Part shown: piece by piece, positions 22,263 through 35,330 of the stretch
Layout of the letters: each line of letters starts with the position of its first letter
Numbering within the stretch: the stretch's first letter is position 1
NCBI RefSeq assembly: GCF_037975245.1
Contig: NC_092568.1
Coordinates: forward strand, 2,294,001-2,358,000
DNA length: 64,000 nt
From: Apostichopus japonicus
Taxonomy: Eukaryota; Echinodermata; Holothuroidea; Aspidochirotida; Stichopodidae
Direction: 5' to 3'
Notes under the pieces: model-generated
Told to the model about the DNA's origin: nothing
Databases searched by the model: none
Seen by the model: the letters and a program-made list of their open reading frames with translations, nothing else
Made by a program: the position numbers and the translations under genes

Positions 22263-25200
22263 ATGAAAACGTTTGATGAGAAACTCAACATTGTATGTGA
22301 AATATTCGAGAATCTAACGAGCAGTGAGCAAGTGGAAACCATAAAAGCGCTTCTTATAAAGTGCCAGGTAAGAATTAAGTTGTATATTGTGATCTAAGAC
22401 GGAATCTACCTTTCTTCAAATAATTTTGAGCGTTGGAGCCGGTTCTGCGAAAATTGTATGTCCCTCGCTTATGTAGCGTAGACCCATAGTATATGTACAC
22501 ATGCGGTACGAATTTCATAGCAACCTCGTAAAAGTAGCAATGTTTTTTTGGGGTCAAAATCTCAATGAATCGGACGGAAATACACACAGCCTTGTAACGA
22601 TAAAACAAAGACATTGCTGACAATGTTTCCTGATATATCAATTAATATCCAAGGAGATAAAGACCAGAATCAGAGGACACACTGTAAAAACTGGTAACTG
22701 CAGTTGATCTAGAATGGATCTTTCACAAAATATTCAATGAAGCTTGTAAACCAAGAAACTGCTTGACCTCTTCTGATCAATTTTATTCATTGCACTTTAA
22801 AGTTAACCTCAGGTCATCATTTCTCAAAAAACATGGGAAAATAAAATAAAATGAAGTTCATAGAAAGGAACATGTATTGACGGTCAAAACATTCTTCACA
22901 CTTTTACGTTGACTAATTACGTGTAATTTTGTGTAACCATTTTTCTGCTGTTTCAGCCAACTAAGGTGGATACACAGGACACACAAATTAACATGACACA
23001 CACGATTTCTATTAAATAAAGTAAAGGTAAAATCTTCCTTTGGCAAGGGTAAACCCTGTAGTAAATTGTGGCCATTAAATTTCTATGCAAATTTGGATAG
23101 CAACTTGTAACACAGTTAAGCAACTACAGTAACAATTTCAATACAAATAAATAATTCACTAAAGTTGTGATAAAATTGAGTTGAAAATATTATGAAATTT
23201 CATCCAACAATAGCAATTTTTCTGAATGCAACTGAATTGCAATAACTTTCTGGAGATGCGTATTTTCTATGCATAAAATTTTATGTACCTACTTCTTAAC
23301 AGTATATGGCTGGATCATATAGTGTAGTATGTATGTATGTATATGTATATGTGATCTTCCCGCAAGCAGGAACTCGCGAAAGAAGCCATGGAGGCTTATA
23401 GACTCGCAAGCTGACCGAAGCCAATCTCTCGGCACACATCCATTTAACGTCCATGTCGGGAAGTTGTTATTGAACAACACCCTTGCCAGACGACACACCT
23501 TGCTGTCGGCGGGGAATCGAACCGGGGATCTCATGACTGGGCGACGCCGGCGTTAACCACTAGGCTATACACTCCGCGTAGTAGCTGTTTCACTCCGTGT
23601 AGTAGCTGTTTCAACTCCACAGAGTTCTTGTTATCCCAAAGTATTGTTTGCCTTTTGGTCAGTTTGTCAAAGAAATGGGAAGAAATATCTATATGTATAG
23701 TTTCAACAAAACAAAACATAGGATGGTCAGGCTTCCTGTAACTCTGTTCCAAATTTCACAAGAAAAAAACAATTATAATCCCATCCAGAAGCACAGAGAA
23801 ACCCCGAAAAATTAACTCACATATCTGTGATGTTGTTTCTATGAACTAAAGGTAAAATCCTGGTTTCGGAATATAAAAGTAAAATTTCACAATTTTTGAA
23901 TTTGATTCTGTATTCACAGCCTCCGCAGCTTAACACTGTACAAGAAGTTTTACAGACCCAGCTGCTGTATGATGCAGATTTTTCTCAGTTTCTCCCTCAA
24001 GAGTTGATAACAAAGATATTCAGTTATCTTTCAGCAGGAGAACTAAGTAGAGTAGCTTGTTCTAATAAGCATTGGAGAGATGTAGCAAATTGTGATGTTT
24101 TATGGGAAGAACTACTGCTGAGCATGCACTGTTTTCACTATGATAATAGAGAACTTCATAAACCCCACTCCTTTTTCATGTATATAAATTTAATAGTAGA
24201 AAAAAAATCCTGCTGCTACTTCAATTGATGGTAACAGTTTAAAAGTTTTCATTGGATTAAGCAATTTGCTTGCCAAGTTTGCAATTTTCTTTATCGCATG
24301 TTTATGTGAGAAATAACCTTTATTTAGCGTGTAGCCTTTATTTTGTGTGGAAATGTTTATTGAAATGCATTCTGTTGTTTCTGTGTCATGGATATTGTAC
24401 TTATGCAATCAAATACAAGAAGAAATTAAAGCAAGGGTTTCACTTATACCTTATTAGTTTACTGATCAATATGTTTCCTTTTGTACAATCTTCATTATAC
24501 ATTCATTTGTATTTTGTCATCTCCTTCAAGAGAAACTATATTTGAGTCAAGTTAAGTCTTTAACTTAATCTGTTTACTTAAAATCTTATTTTTGCAGGCA
24601 AAAGTTCTGTAGAGACAAAGGATGGTTGCATTATGGAATCGATCATGATTTATCGATGGAACAGCCGAGCCCAAGGTCCAAAGGTTCGGCAATCAGCTCA
24701 CCGACATTCAGCGAGGACAATTTGATCCGATTTCCGTCAACTCTCAATCCTACATGTCGATGGAAAGAAGTGTTTATCAGGGCTGCTCACTTAGACAAGA
24801 ATTGGGCGACAGGATGTTACAAGGTTGCATTGCCTTTGAGAGGTCATAGGGGAAAGGTGACATGCATTGATTCTGACGGTGAGATTTCATATTTTCAAGG
24901 ATCCATTCAGTTGTAAAAGGTTTTGTGTGCAGAAATGTTATTTCAAGGTTTCTCGATACAAACCCTAGAATAAGTAACAAGAGATGTTATTCAGCCTTTG
25001 TTGGAAGCTAAATGCAATATCCATAGCTTATTAAACTACAAAGTTAGCAATTGGAAAGAAATTTATATAGCAACTGCATCTTTAAAAATACTTAGTACCA
25101 AGCCATGTAAAGTTATCAATCAGCTCAGTATTGCTGCTTTTTAGTTGTAAAACCTTGATGCAATACTTGCATGTATAAAACTGGGTTCTTCTATGCTAAT

Positions 25201-28200
25201 AGGTTTAAGCCCATCCTGTGTCATACTATCATACAAAATCATTCAATTAATACTTTCCTTCAGGTCAAATAATCGTCAGTGGAAGTACTGATGGAACAGT
25301 CAGAGTCTGGGATGTCTTCAGTGGCCAGTGTTTGGATGTCATCAATGGACATTCTGATTCAGTAACCTGCCTACAGATGATGGTAAGACAGAGAGTCAGT
25401 ACTTTGCATATAACAATTGGGAATGTAGGTGTAAGTTTCATAAATTACTGCCTCTTAATATTGGTTTATTTGCAACCTTGCACACAGAATTAAGAAACAA
25501 TCAATCTTCTAATCATGAGGTCAATGGTGATAATCCCATTCCAGATATGGAAGATATGAATATGGCTATTGTAGGCAGCTTCAATCTTTAATCTTGTAGA
25601 GGGATAAGACAGTGTATGCTTGCTTGCATATACAAGTTAAACAACACCTTTAAATCCACAATATGTATTTGTTGTGACCTCCTTTTTGTCATTATGAACA
25701 GTTTGTCTCAAAAAGAAGAAAAAAAAAAGAAAAAAAGAAATCAAATTCATGAAATGTTTTCCCTAAATTCAGCATTTTACAGAATCTTTACAATTAACAC
25801 TTAAACTGCAGTGTCCATATCTCAATCTAAAGTTAATATGTGAACACAAACTTCTAACTTAAAATATATTCTTAATTACCAGTTATTGTGATGATGTGTT
25901 TCAAATCTCCTTGGCTAGAATTATTAATTTCTAAGATAACATTACATTCCAGACCAAGACTTATCTCTTATCTAGGATGCATATGATGTATGGTCTGACT
26001 TCAGTCATCTGAATAGGGTGTGGTTGGGGTCATAATATTAAAAACAAAATGTTTTTAAATGTTCTATCTTGATGTTATTCTCTCTGTCATAGGATACAGA
26101 AGTCATAACTGGGTGTGCTGATAGCATTATTAGTGTCTTTGAAATATCCTCAGCAACTTGTAAGAAAATACTGAATGGTCATGAGAAGGGTATCATTGAT
26201 CTGAAGTGTGACGGAAAACATCTGGTTTCTTCTGCTGGAGATTTGTAAGTCTATCAAATCATCAAATTATGGAATCTCACCTTTTCTTTACATCAAGTTC
26301 TGCTGTTTAGTGTTTAAACCATTCTTGTGGAAAGAAGATAGTAACTTTGAAGTAAAGAATTTCTTTAAAATATTCTCCCGTTTGATTTGCTTTACTTTTG
26401 AAGACAAAATTTTGGTCAAGACAAACTGACATTAAACTGATGCATTAGCAATTTAGGGATCTATGATGTCCACAGTACACAGCAAGTAAGCATGTCTAAC
26501 TTGATTAACATTGTTTGAAACCATTTTGTGCTGTTTTGATCCAGAGTTGGAAAACACCATGGATTGCTTTTGGAAGAATCAAATTTTTTAGATTGCAAGT
26601 TTAAAACGTCAGATACGACTCCTTCTTACCACAGGACCATGCCGCTAATTTGTCTGTTATCATAATTAATATTAAACTTTAGATGGCTCTTCATCATTAA
26701 TAGGACAGCTTATCAAACTTAATATTAAAAAATGTTGTTCCCTTTACTTGAATAAATTGTTATAAATAAAAAGTAATATTAATGGTCATACTTGTTTGAC
26801 GTCTTTTCTTCCCAGCATGATTCGCATTTGGTCTTGGCCTAGTGGAAGTTGTCAGCACGTACTCTCTGGTCATGTGGATGAGATTGAGGTTAGAGTGTTG
26901 AAATAATTTTTTTTAAATATCTACCTTTCATAAAATAATTTATATCATTCCAAGTTAATTGTGTCATGTATTTTGCAGGACTTGAGAAACTGCAAGATAA
27001 AATTTCTTTGGTGAAAGGTAAGGCAGTACAGAGGAATATGGACTGTAGTAAGAAGTGAAGTTGTACTAGTTACATTAAAGCTTTTGCAGAACAAAGAAAC
27101 AATATTACAGAGCCTATTGTCTGAATCTGATTGTTTGCCTTTTCCATGCAATAAATGGTATTGGTATTGATTATGCTGGTTTTCTGTTCATTTCGAGGTC
27201 AAAATAAATTTCATATATCAAGTCTGCCTAATGAGCGAAATTCATCATGAATATTGAATTGAAATGATATCTCGATAAACGTTCCGTCTCTATCAAACAT
27301 AACCAAAGCTTGACAACAGAAGAATAAGTGCAGTAACCTAATAGAATGCAATAAGGGACTTCATGACAGCTGACGACACAAGCTTATACCACATAGAAAC
27401 AAATGGTACAAAATACTTAGATAACAAAGCTTAAGATCATTTTCTCAAAAGTTTCCAGCAATGGATTTTCTTGGCCTCATATCAGACTTAATATGTTTTC
27501 ATTAGAGTATATGGGATTTTCATTTCCATATTCATGAAATTAGGAGTGTCCAACTCAAATTATCATATGTGCAGTTGAACCTTGGAAACAGCTTATTGTA
27601 GGCCTATCTTGGAACATCACTTTAATCGTTACTGTAATTCTAGAACTCTTCACAAAGGAAGCAGCAGACATTTCCACCCTGTAAAAGAGAACTGTTATTT
27701 GCTATATTATAGCATATATCATTCCCATTTTCCTTGACTCTTTGCAGACATTGTCATTGTATGAAGGCCTTGTTATGTCAACGTCTTGGGATTCATCATG
27801 TAAACTGTGGGATATAAACCAAGGAATATGTATTCAGACCCTCAGTGGTCACACTGAAAGTAAGCAGTTTTGAAGGTGTTGTTATGTCAACATCATGGAA
27901 TTCAGTGTGTTGAGGTTGGGTGTAAGCTAGGACTATGTTAGAATATGATTTCTTTAAACACATTTGTAGGTTTATAGGTCAATCTCCATATATGGAGATC
28001 AAGGGAAGAGGATGTAGAATTTGTCCTTTCCTCTGTTGGATATGGAACACGAAAAGGGGAAACTTATTTTGTAAACTAAACTAATTTGATTGTTGTCTAA
28101 AGTAAAGTTCTTGCTGCTGTTTTACCATGCTGTTGCTCAAACTCAGGTTGATGTCTTAACTTCCATTGTCTAAACTTACGTTGTTGCCATTGGCCCTGCT

Positions 28201-31200
28201 CAACAATTGCTCAAAAACGTAATGTAAAAAAAAAGATGTTTCGCACGAAATTCAACAAACATCACCAGCGCAGGAGAATGCATGATACATGGGCTGCTAC
28301 CACTACTACTACTAGGCCTACTACTGTTACACCTAGAGCCATATTGGTACTCTTACTACTGCTACTACTAGACTCAACAATGGAAAGAATTCTAAACAGT
28401 CTAAACTACCCACATATCCTAATTAACGACGTGGGTATAGTAAGCTTCTGCAAAGCAAGTTGAATTTCGTGAGAAAATTTATTTTGTCACATGGTTGAGC
28501 AATTGTTGAACAGCGCCAATGGCAACAACGTAAGTTCAGACAACGACAGTTGTCAAGGTGAAGTTTAGACAACTGAGTGAAGTTTAGACAACTCATGGTG
28601 AAGTTTAGACAACTGAAGTTTAGACATCAAGGTGAGTTTAAGCAACAGCATGGTAAAACAGCAGCAACAACTTAGGTTTAGTCAACAACAAACCTAATTT
28701 AGCCAACGAAATAAGTTTGCCCTATTCGCATTTCATAGTTGGACACTACCATACAATTGACTAGTAAGTTGTGTATATTTGAAGGAATTTGCTCAATGGA
28801 TTTGTTTTGCCAACTGATTTTGTTCTGCCCCTTCCCTTGTTGTATTTACATTGTATCTGGTGATGAGAAACTTGATTTTGAAAAAAAGGGTTACGATTTT
28901 AAGTGAAGTTTCCTTTGGTTATTGACTGAAGTTTCATTAGTTATTTCTGTTTTCTTTACTTTTTGTAGTTTTTACTTCTCATTTTCAGTTGTCTTCTGTT
29001 GTCAGTTTGATGATGTGAAAGCTGTGACTGGTGCAGGAGATGGCACACTAAAAATATGGAACCTTACCACTGGTGAATGTACTGTTACACTCATAGGACA
29101 CCAGGATGATGTTGTGAGTTACTTTATATTTAATCTAATATATGTATATTTCATATTTTAAGAAATGAGTACCAAAATATTGATGTCATGAGATTGAGAG
29201 TTAAGCGATATCAAGTAATTAATGTCCATATGGACATTAATTACTTGATATCGCTTAACGACAAACATATGATTGTTGATAGCTTTATCTGTTGTTGGAA
29301 TAATTTAGTGAGCTATTAATATCTGATGAGAGAGGTAAATCATCAATATTGATGTTGATACGACATGAGAAGCTTCATTTGAATGTATATTGGTAACTGT
29401 GTAGGATTACAGGATAGTGCAGTGAGCTAATGGTGACGTTAAACAAGTCATTAGTATCTATATGGATATAAAGAAGATGTTGTGAACTTAAAGATATCAT
29501 GATCCACTGGTCCAGAATTATCCATATTGATAGTTTTATGGATATAGGAAGAATGCGATGTTTGTAGAGATGTTAAATTCAGTCATTAGCATGTATGTCA
29601 CTATATATTAGATGCTTCAGTAAGTGCAATAGAGAGTTCTCTGATATCAAGTGACTCATGAGTTGACTCATTGGTGATACCAAGTGACTCATTGGTGATA
29701 TCAAATGACTCATGGGTGATATCAAGTGACTCATGGTGATATAAAGTGATATATGGGTGATACATAGTGACCTTGGTGATATCAAGTGACCCATGAGTGA
29801 TATCAAGTGACTGATTGGTGATACCAAGTGACTCATGGGTGATATCAAGTGACCCATGAGTGATATGAAGTGACTAATTTGTGATATCTAGTGATGCATG
29901 GGTGATATCTACTGACTCATCGGTGATATCAACTGACTCATGGGTGATATCAAGTGACTCATTGGTGATATCAAATGACTCATGGGTATCAAGTGACTCA
30001 TGGGTGATATCAAGTGACTCATGGGTGCTATTATAAAGGGACCCATGAGTGATATCAAGTTACTCATTGGTGACATCAAATGACTCATGGGTATCAAGTG
30101 ACTCATGGGTGATATCAAGTGACTCATGGGTGCTATTGAGTGACCCATGAGTGATATCAAGTTACTCATGGGTGATATGTATAAGTAGCCTTAATGGGAT
30201 ATCAAGGCAAATCAATCGTCAGGAATAAGTAGGGTAGTAATGTTCATGAACAGCTCCCAAGAAATCTGACTAATATTGAACTTTTATTTTTCAGTATTGT
30301 TTGCAATATGATAATGATGTAATAGCTTCTGGTTCAGCTGACAGCACAGTAATACTATGGAACCACTCAGGTATGTGTACTAAGAGGGTAACAGTTGAAA
30401 ATGATTACATGGATTATCACAGATCATGTATTACTACACTGTGGACTAAAACAGGAATGATGTTGTGCTCTTAATATGCTGTATAATTTTCCTCCTAAGA
30501 AGGTAGTCCCTTCCATTTAGCAGCTCACTGTATCTACCCTGCTGTGACTCACTGTCTACCCTTAGCTACCCTCCAACTAATAACACACATTCCTTTTGCA
30601 TCATTTTTGGGGGGTAAATCAATATTCATAATCTACTGTATATAATCTCTACTTTTGTCATGAGCTAGAATAGGTCAGAGAAGGCAGATAATATCTCTGC
30701 ACTGGATGGTGACCTAACATGTGACCAAAAATTGATATGCTAATTATCTATTGCCACCAAAGTTATTAAGTTTTTTTCCTCCCCTTGTATTCTGTATTAT
30801 TTCCAACACTTTTGAAATAAAGCTCAACATTTTTGATTTTGTTATTTTCTTTCAACCTCATAGGAGAATGTCTTCGAGTTATGGATGGGCATATCGGTGT
30901 CGTCCGTTGTTTGAGGTTAATGAACGGGAGATTGGTGACTGGAGGGGATCGAAAGAAAATAATGGTCTGGGATGGCAAGGTGAGAAGTCATAATGTATCG
31001 TATGTTTGTATGTATGTATGTATGTATGTATGTATGTATGTATGTATGTATGTATGTATGTATGTATGTATTTTAGATCCTCCTGCAAGCAGGAACTCAC
31101 GAAGAAGCCATCATTAGCTTATCAAAGCCGCAAGCTGACCGAAGTCAGTCTCTTAGATTCATATTTAATGTCCATGATTAATTGTCAATTGTCAACAACT

Positions 31201-34200
31201 CTGTAACTGGACAACATACATTAATCTTGGAGTGACTCGAACTCTGGACCTTATGATTGAAAGGCACCGGCTTTAACCACTAAGCTAACACTGCGTAGTA
31301 TAAGTCTCCAGGTGGCTATTATGTTGCATGGCATAGAGGCCTGCCGGTGGTAATAATGGGTATACAACATGAATGTGATGATTACAATGTAGTACGGAAG
31401 ATTGATAGTATGGCTATGATGTGGAAATGTTTCAGTTTGTTGGGTATCATATGACATGGCCCTAGGGGTGCATTGCCTATAACATGGGTCCCAATGTGGT
31501 GATTATGGCATGGCATGGTGTGGAGGTGATGGTGTAACTATGTTGTAGTATGTTGTGAATATGGTGGATGCTATGTTGGTAATGCAGTGGTGTTTTTTTT
31601 TTATTGTTTATCAGGTGATTGTAGTGGCTATAGACATGATAGCTATGAATATGGTATGTCTGTTGGTTATCATGTTACATATAGTGAATGTTTAAACTGA
31701 AACGTGGTATGCTGCATGTGATTGTTTGCGCAGTGCAGTATCTGATGGCTGGGATACCAAATGTTGCAAACTTGGTAGTTTTTAACGTGGCTTGATACGA
31801 TTACAGTTGCTATGATATTGTTATGGGATAAACATGTGTAGACACATATGGTGGGTGTAATATGGAATGCTGTGTATATCCTGTAGCTTTGAAATATCTC
31901 AGAGTACTTTATAATAAACCAAAGACTCAATACTGCAGAGACTGGTGTGTAAATTTATTTGATAGTTGTTTAATGTGGTTTGATGTGATTATGGTTGCTA
32001 TGATATTGAATGGCGGAATAAACATCTGTAGACATACAGTGGATGTTATATAGAATGCTATGCATATCCTGGAACTTCTCACTTCTCAGTGTACTTTTAA
32101 TAAACTACAGACTCAATACAGAAACTGGCGTTTAAATTAACTCGACAAAACTTCTCACAACTTGATCTAAAGGAAGGATGGAAATGTTTCTCTGTCCTCT
32201 GCTGCCGATACTCTGAGAGATGCAAGCAGTGTTGCAATGAATCATAACTGGAGCCACTAAATTTCAAAAGTGAATGAAAAGTGACTCAAACAATTGATTG
32301 ACCTTGTTCCCCGTAGAGATAATACAGTGACTCAAGTCAATGACTCAACTGGAGTCAGAAAATCACTGGCAATGACTGGACTTGACCATGACATACTTAA
32401 TTAACTTACTTAATTGTAGCAACTCTGGATAACAGCACTTTAACCTATTTTTCTGCCTAGTTCTGACCTGATCGACCTACACCTCTTGTCATTAATAGAA
32501 ATTTTACCGATGCACTGTGGAGCCTTCGGTTCTTATTATCTAAGCTATTTTTACTAATTTGTCTTGAATAAATATTGGCAAAGTTAATCTTTGCTACTGA
32601 CAAAGTAAACAAGACACTTAAAGCCTTTGATGAGCGGTAGTTATTTCAACTGTTTGGGTTCAGAGGTTGGAAAATATTTTCATCGTAGGTGTTGATGGTA
32701 GTTCAATTGTGGCAAAAATAATGGTGTGAATTGTAGTGTTGTAGAGAAAATGTCGGGAGGTTTGGGATGAAAGAAGATAAATAATTTGAATTGACGACAA
32801 AAGAGTATGGAAAATGATCACAACTGTCTCTTGATTCATCAACTTGTAAAGAACTCTTAGAAGAGATTTTGATTAAGAGAAAGAGAAAGACTGAAGACAA
32901 CTAAGATGCTGAAAATGTAATAATCCAAAACTTATCAAACATCAGACTTAAAGTTGAAGACTTAATTCTACTTCTTTTTGATGATTTTTTTTCAATGTAG
33001 TGAATTTGTCTGGGTTATTATGTACGCCAATTTAATGGTAATGGTAGTTTCTAAATCTATGGGCTTTAAATGTTATACATTTGTTTCCATGTAATTTAAG
33101 TAATAGAATAAACTTATATTTCATGAGACCAGGGACGTAGCCAGGGGGGGAGCAGGGGGAGCAACCGCTCCCCCCCTTTCAGTGTCGAAAAAAATGTTTA
33201 AAAACTGTCTTTTTTTTAGCATGGTATTTTGACAGTGCTCTTTTGATCTTGATTACTCGTCAGCTCCGTTAACTCGATTATAATCGTAGTAACATTCACG
33301 CCTACTGATTCAACTACTTACTAAGTTTGGCATATGCAATTAGCTAAATTTAGCCTATAGCCTATTACAAGCCTACAGTTGGCCACTGCGTAATAAAATA
33401 CATATTGCCTACCTAACCTCACTCTATGGAATGTCACGAACCGTATGCACAACAACGTCGACAACGTTCGTTCTCATCCTTTCTATGATTCATCCTAAGT
33501 TGTTGCACAAACAGCATGTTATGAAGCTAAGCTAGCAATCGTACGTGATACGCACTTCCTATGAATAATTATTACACTGCTAATACACTGCAATAACGAT
33601 ATTTGTTTTTAGGCCACTGCATATCTGGCTATATTACAAAATATGAAAGTTTATATTGCCCATCAGTTAAGTTCCTCAAATGTATTAAAGTCCAGACATT
33701 GGACAATAAACAAGAATCATCCTACTGGAAAAATTGTAAAAGAGCACTATGTTTGTTTTCTGATATATTATGTGAAAGAACATGTGAAAGAATTCAAACA
33801 GGAAACAAAATCTGCTGATGATATCATATCATATGATCAGGGGCATAGCCAGTATGTAGCACTGTAGGCCCGGGCCTACACTTTTTTGGGCCAAGTTATC
33901 TTTTTTATAAAAACACCCATAATTCAAATCCAAAGGCTTGCTGGACGAGTTTAAGAGTCTAGACAGGAAAAACTATTGAAATGAACGTAGCAAGAATATG
34001 GCTTAATTAGGTGACCTATTCTTCTGTCATCTAGGCTGTCATTTCTATTGCGTGCCATTTCATTCAACACTCTACCCGACGAAAAAGACTAGGATCCGAT
34101 CTTGTCAGTTTTATAACATCTAGTTAAGAACCCGTTAACGCAGATAATATTTCAGTTGAGAAAACAGTTGAGAAATTTGCATCAGATGGCAATCGTCGGA

Positions 34201-35330
34201 TAGCTCTCGCCTTCTCTTATAAGCCAACTTAAACATTTACTAGCTACAGTTGTATCAAAGACAATTACTGGCTATAGTTGTATCAAATACATTTCTGGCC
34301 TATCTTTGTATTTACAAGTATCAGAAGTTGAAAAGTAAGACTACTCTGTACATGTACCTTGCTAATTTTAAATACATTATGTAGTATTGAATTACGTACT
34401 ATTTTAACTCGTTTGTTTTTGGGGTTTAAAAGTTAGCAAGAGGCCACGGAACCAGAATGAACACTCGGGAAGGGCCGTTTCCGGCCACCTGGGGGGTTTG
34501 TAAACCCAAAAATTTCTTGTACGCTCCGCGCCAACCGATGGTGGCGCTCCGCTCAGATAGTCGTGCCTATAACTTTGCAAATCCATATCAATTGCAAAAA
34601 GGGCTCCCCCCCTTTCAAATTCCTGGCTACGTCGCTGCATGAGACAGTTAGTGAAGGTGACGCATTTATGTGGATGCTTCATCCAAGGAACATCTACTAA
34701 GCACACAATTAAAAATGCTGTCACAATACAATCAAAACACTTGCTGTATGTTGTTTTCTTTGTATTGTGCAACTACATACAAGGTCATGGAAAGTAGAGC
34801 TTGTTTCCTGGTTTGAAATGATGTTTTCAGTGCTTGATTATTTCAGGAGCAGGAAGACTTTGGTTAAATTTTATTTCTGTTCATATCCCAAACGGACACA
34901 TATTGATAAAGTTATACTATCCTATCATGGGTGATTTAAAGCGAAGTTTTGTAGTACCGGGTGAGGTGTTGTAAGAAAATAAGACTTTTACAGCCCATCC
35001 ATTAAAAACGTTAACGAATCATATCTTCTGTAAGGTTCAGAATGTTAAAGATTTGTGCATTAGAAAATGTATAAAAATATAAAAACCACAGTAAACCCAA
35101 AACGAAACTATTGTTAATGAATACATGACACCATACCATTACAATTCTGAATTGTGCTCACCTCTGAAACTGTTGTAGACTGTTGTCTTCTACCTCCACA
35201 GACTGGGGATCTGTTGAACGTGATCCATCGGAACCCAAATCTTCTCCATCTGATGTGGATCAGTGACACCAAGCTTATCACCGCCTCTCCGGAATCACCA
35301 GGTGTCATCACTCTCTTGAGTTACTGGTAG
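22263..35330 (+). CDS. F-box/WD40-repeat protein (FBXW family), 11 exons
   Basis: The model exons are 22263-22367, 23920-24116, 24598-24878, 25264-25382, 26093-26244, 26816-26888, 27748-27859, 28989-29113, 30295-30370, 30864-30979 and 35202-35330, giving 494 residues. Residues 1-60 are a helical lead-in, followed by an F-box starting FLPQELITKIFSYLSAGELS with the WRD and LWEEL landmarks. From about residue 175 there are seven WD40 blades, each closing on a strand such as GTVRVWD, MIRIWS, CKLWD, LKIWN, VILWN or IMVWD. An eighth, less regular C-terminal segment ends LLSYW. Such proteins are substrate receptors of SCF ubiquitin ligases: the F-box binds SKP1 and the propeller binds substrate. The FBXW7/Cdc4 layout fits, but orthology is not settled. 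All junctions are GT-AG and keep frame except exon 2-3, where only a GC donor at 24117 fits. The first ATG is also uncertain. Confidence 0.85.
23325..23580 (-). mobile_element. tRNA-derived SINE
   Basis: Read on the minus strand, the 5' end has an A-box-like TAGCCTAGTGG (23557-23567) and a perfect B box, GGTTCGATTCC (23513-23523). A body and a TACA/TATA-type tail follow on the left. A second copy lies at 31001-31300. It is in intron 1 of the F-box gene, antisense to it. A 22-bp duplication (CTCCGYGTAGTAGCTGTTTC) follows the head at 23571-23612. Confidence 0.82.
28035..28743. mobile_element. Foldback element in F-box gene intron 7
   Basis: The left arm (about 28035-28210) and right arm (about 28490-28743) are inverted copies over long stretches. 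For example TGCTGTTTTACCATGCTGTT is repeated as its complement near 28645-28675. The right arm is longer because it contains a minisatellite (28557-28640). The centre has an ACT-rich stretch and no supported ORF. The target duplication is not clear. Confidence 0.75.
28557..28640. repeat. Minisatellite inside the foldback arm
   Basis: Four imperfect copies of a roughly 22-bp unit built on GTGAAGTTTAGACAACT. The left arm has a single counterpart, so the expansion happened after the foldback formed. Confidence 0.8.
29200..29259. repeat. Perfect 60-bp palindrome
   Basis: Thirty bases ending CCAT at 29229 are followed by their exact reverse complement with no spacer. It lies in intron 8 of the F-box gene. 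It contains GATATCAAGT, the same phrase that forms the minisatellite about 400 bp downstream. Confidence 0.97.
29640..30176. repeat. 21-bp minisatellite in F-box gene intron 8
   Basis: About 25 imperfect copies of a unit close to GATATCAAGTGACTCATGGG, with some 15-bp and longer variants. It reads open for long stretches on the minus strand only because the unit is a multiple of three. Confidence 0.92.
31001..31300 (-). mobile_element. tRNA-derived SINE, second copy
   Basis: On the minus strand, an A-box-like TAGCTTAGTGG (31277-31287) and a weakened B box, GAGTTCGAGTCAC (about 31232-31244), are followed by the same body as the first copy and a long (TACA)n tail. The tail begins about 20 bp after the donor site of exon 10. 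Confidence 0.8.
31770..32128. repeat. Tandem duplication of about 175-190 bp
   Basis: Two adjacent diverged copies (about 31770-31944 and 31957-32128) share phrases such as TTGCTATGATATTG and AATAAACATSTGTAGACA. They lie in intron 10 of the F-box gene and have no coding role. Confidence 0.75.
33130..34637. mobile_element. 1.5-kb non-autonomous hAT in F-box gene intron 10
   Basis: A perfect 8-bp target duplication, CATGAGAC, lies at 33122-33129 and 34638-34645. The ends are CAGGGACGTAGCCAG and CTGGCTACGTCGCTG, inverted repeats with one mismatch. A hairpin-module copy lies at 34519-34561. Its right 200 bp reappear at about 5690-5872. No transposase frame was recognised. Confidence 0.9.

Noticed and set aside
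23513-23577. tRNA gene on the minus strand
   Set aside because: The A and B boxes belong to a SINE head. The sequence continues into a body and tail shared with 31001-31300 and does not fold as a full tRNA.
29579-30169. Long minus-strand frames repeating a His-Leu-Ile-Ser-Pro-Met motif
   Set aside because: They follow from a 21-bp minisatellite unit divisible by three, within an intron of the F-box gene.
29640-30176. CRISPR-like regular spacing
   Set aside because: The units are contiguous with no unique spacers, and the window is eukaryotic; it is a minisatellite.
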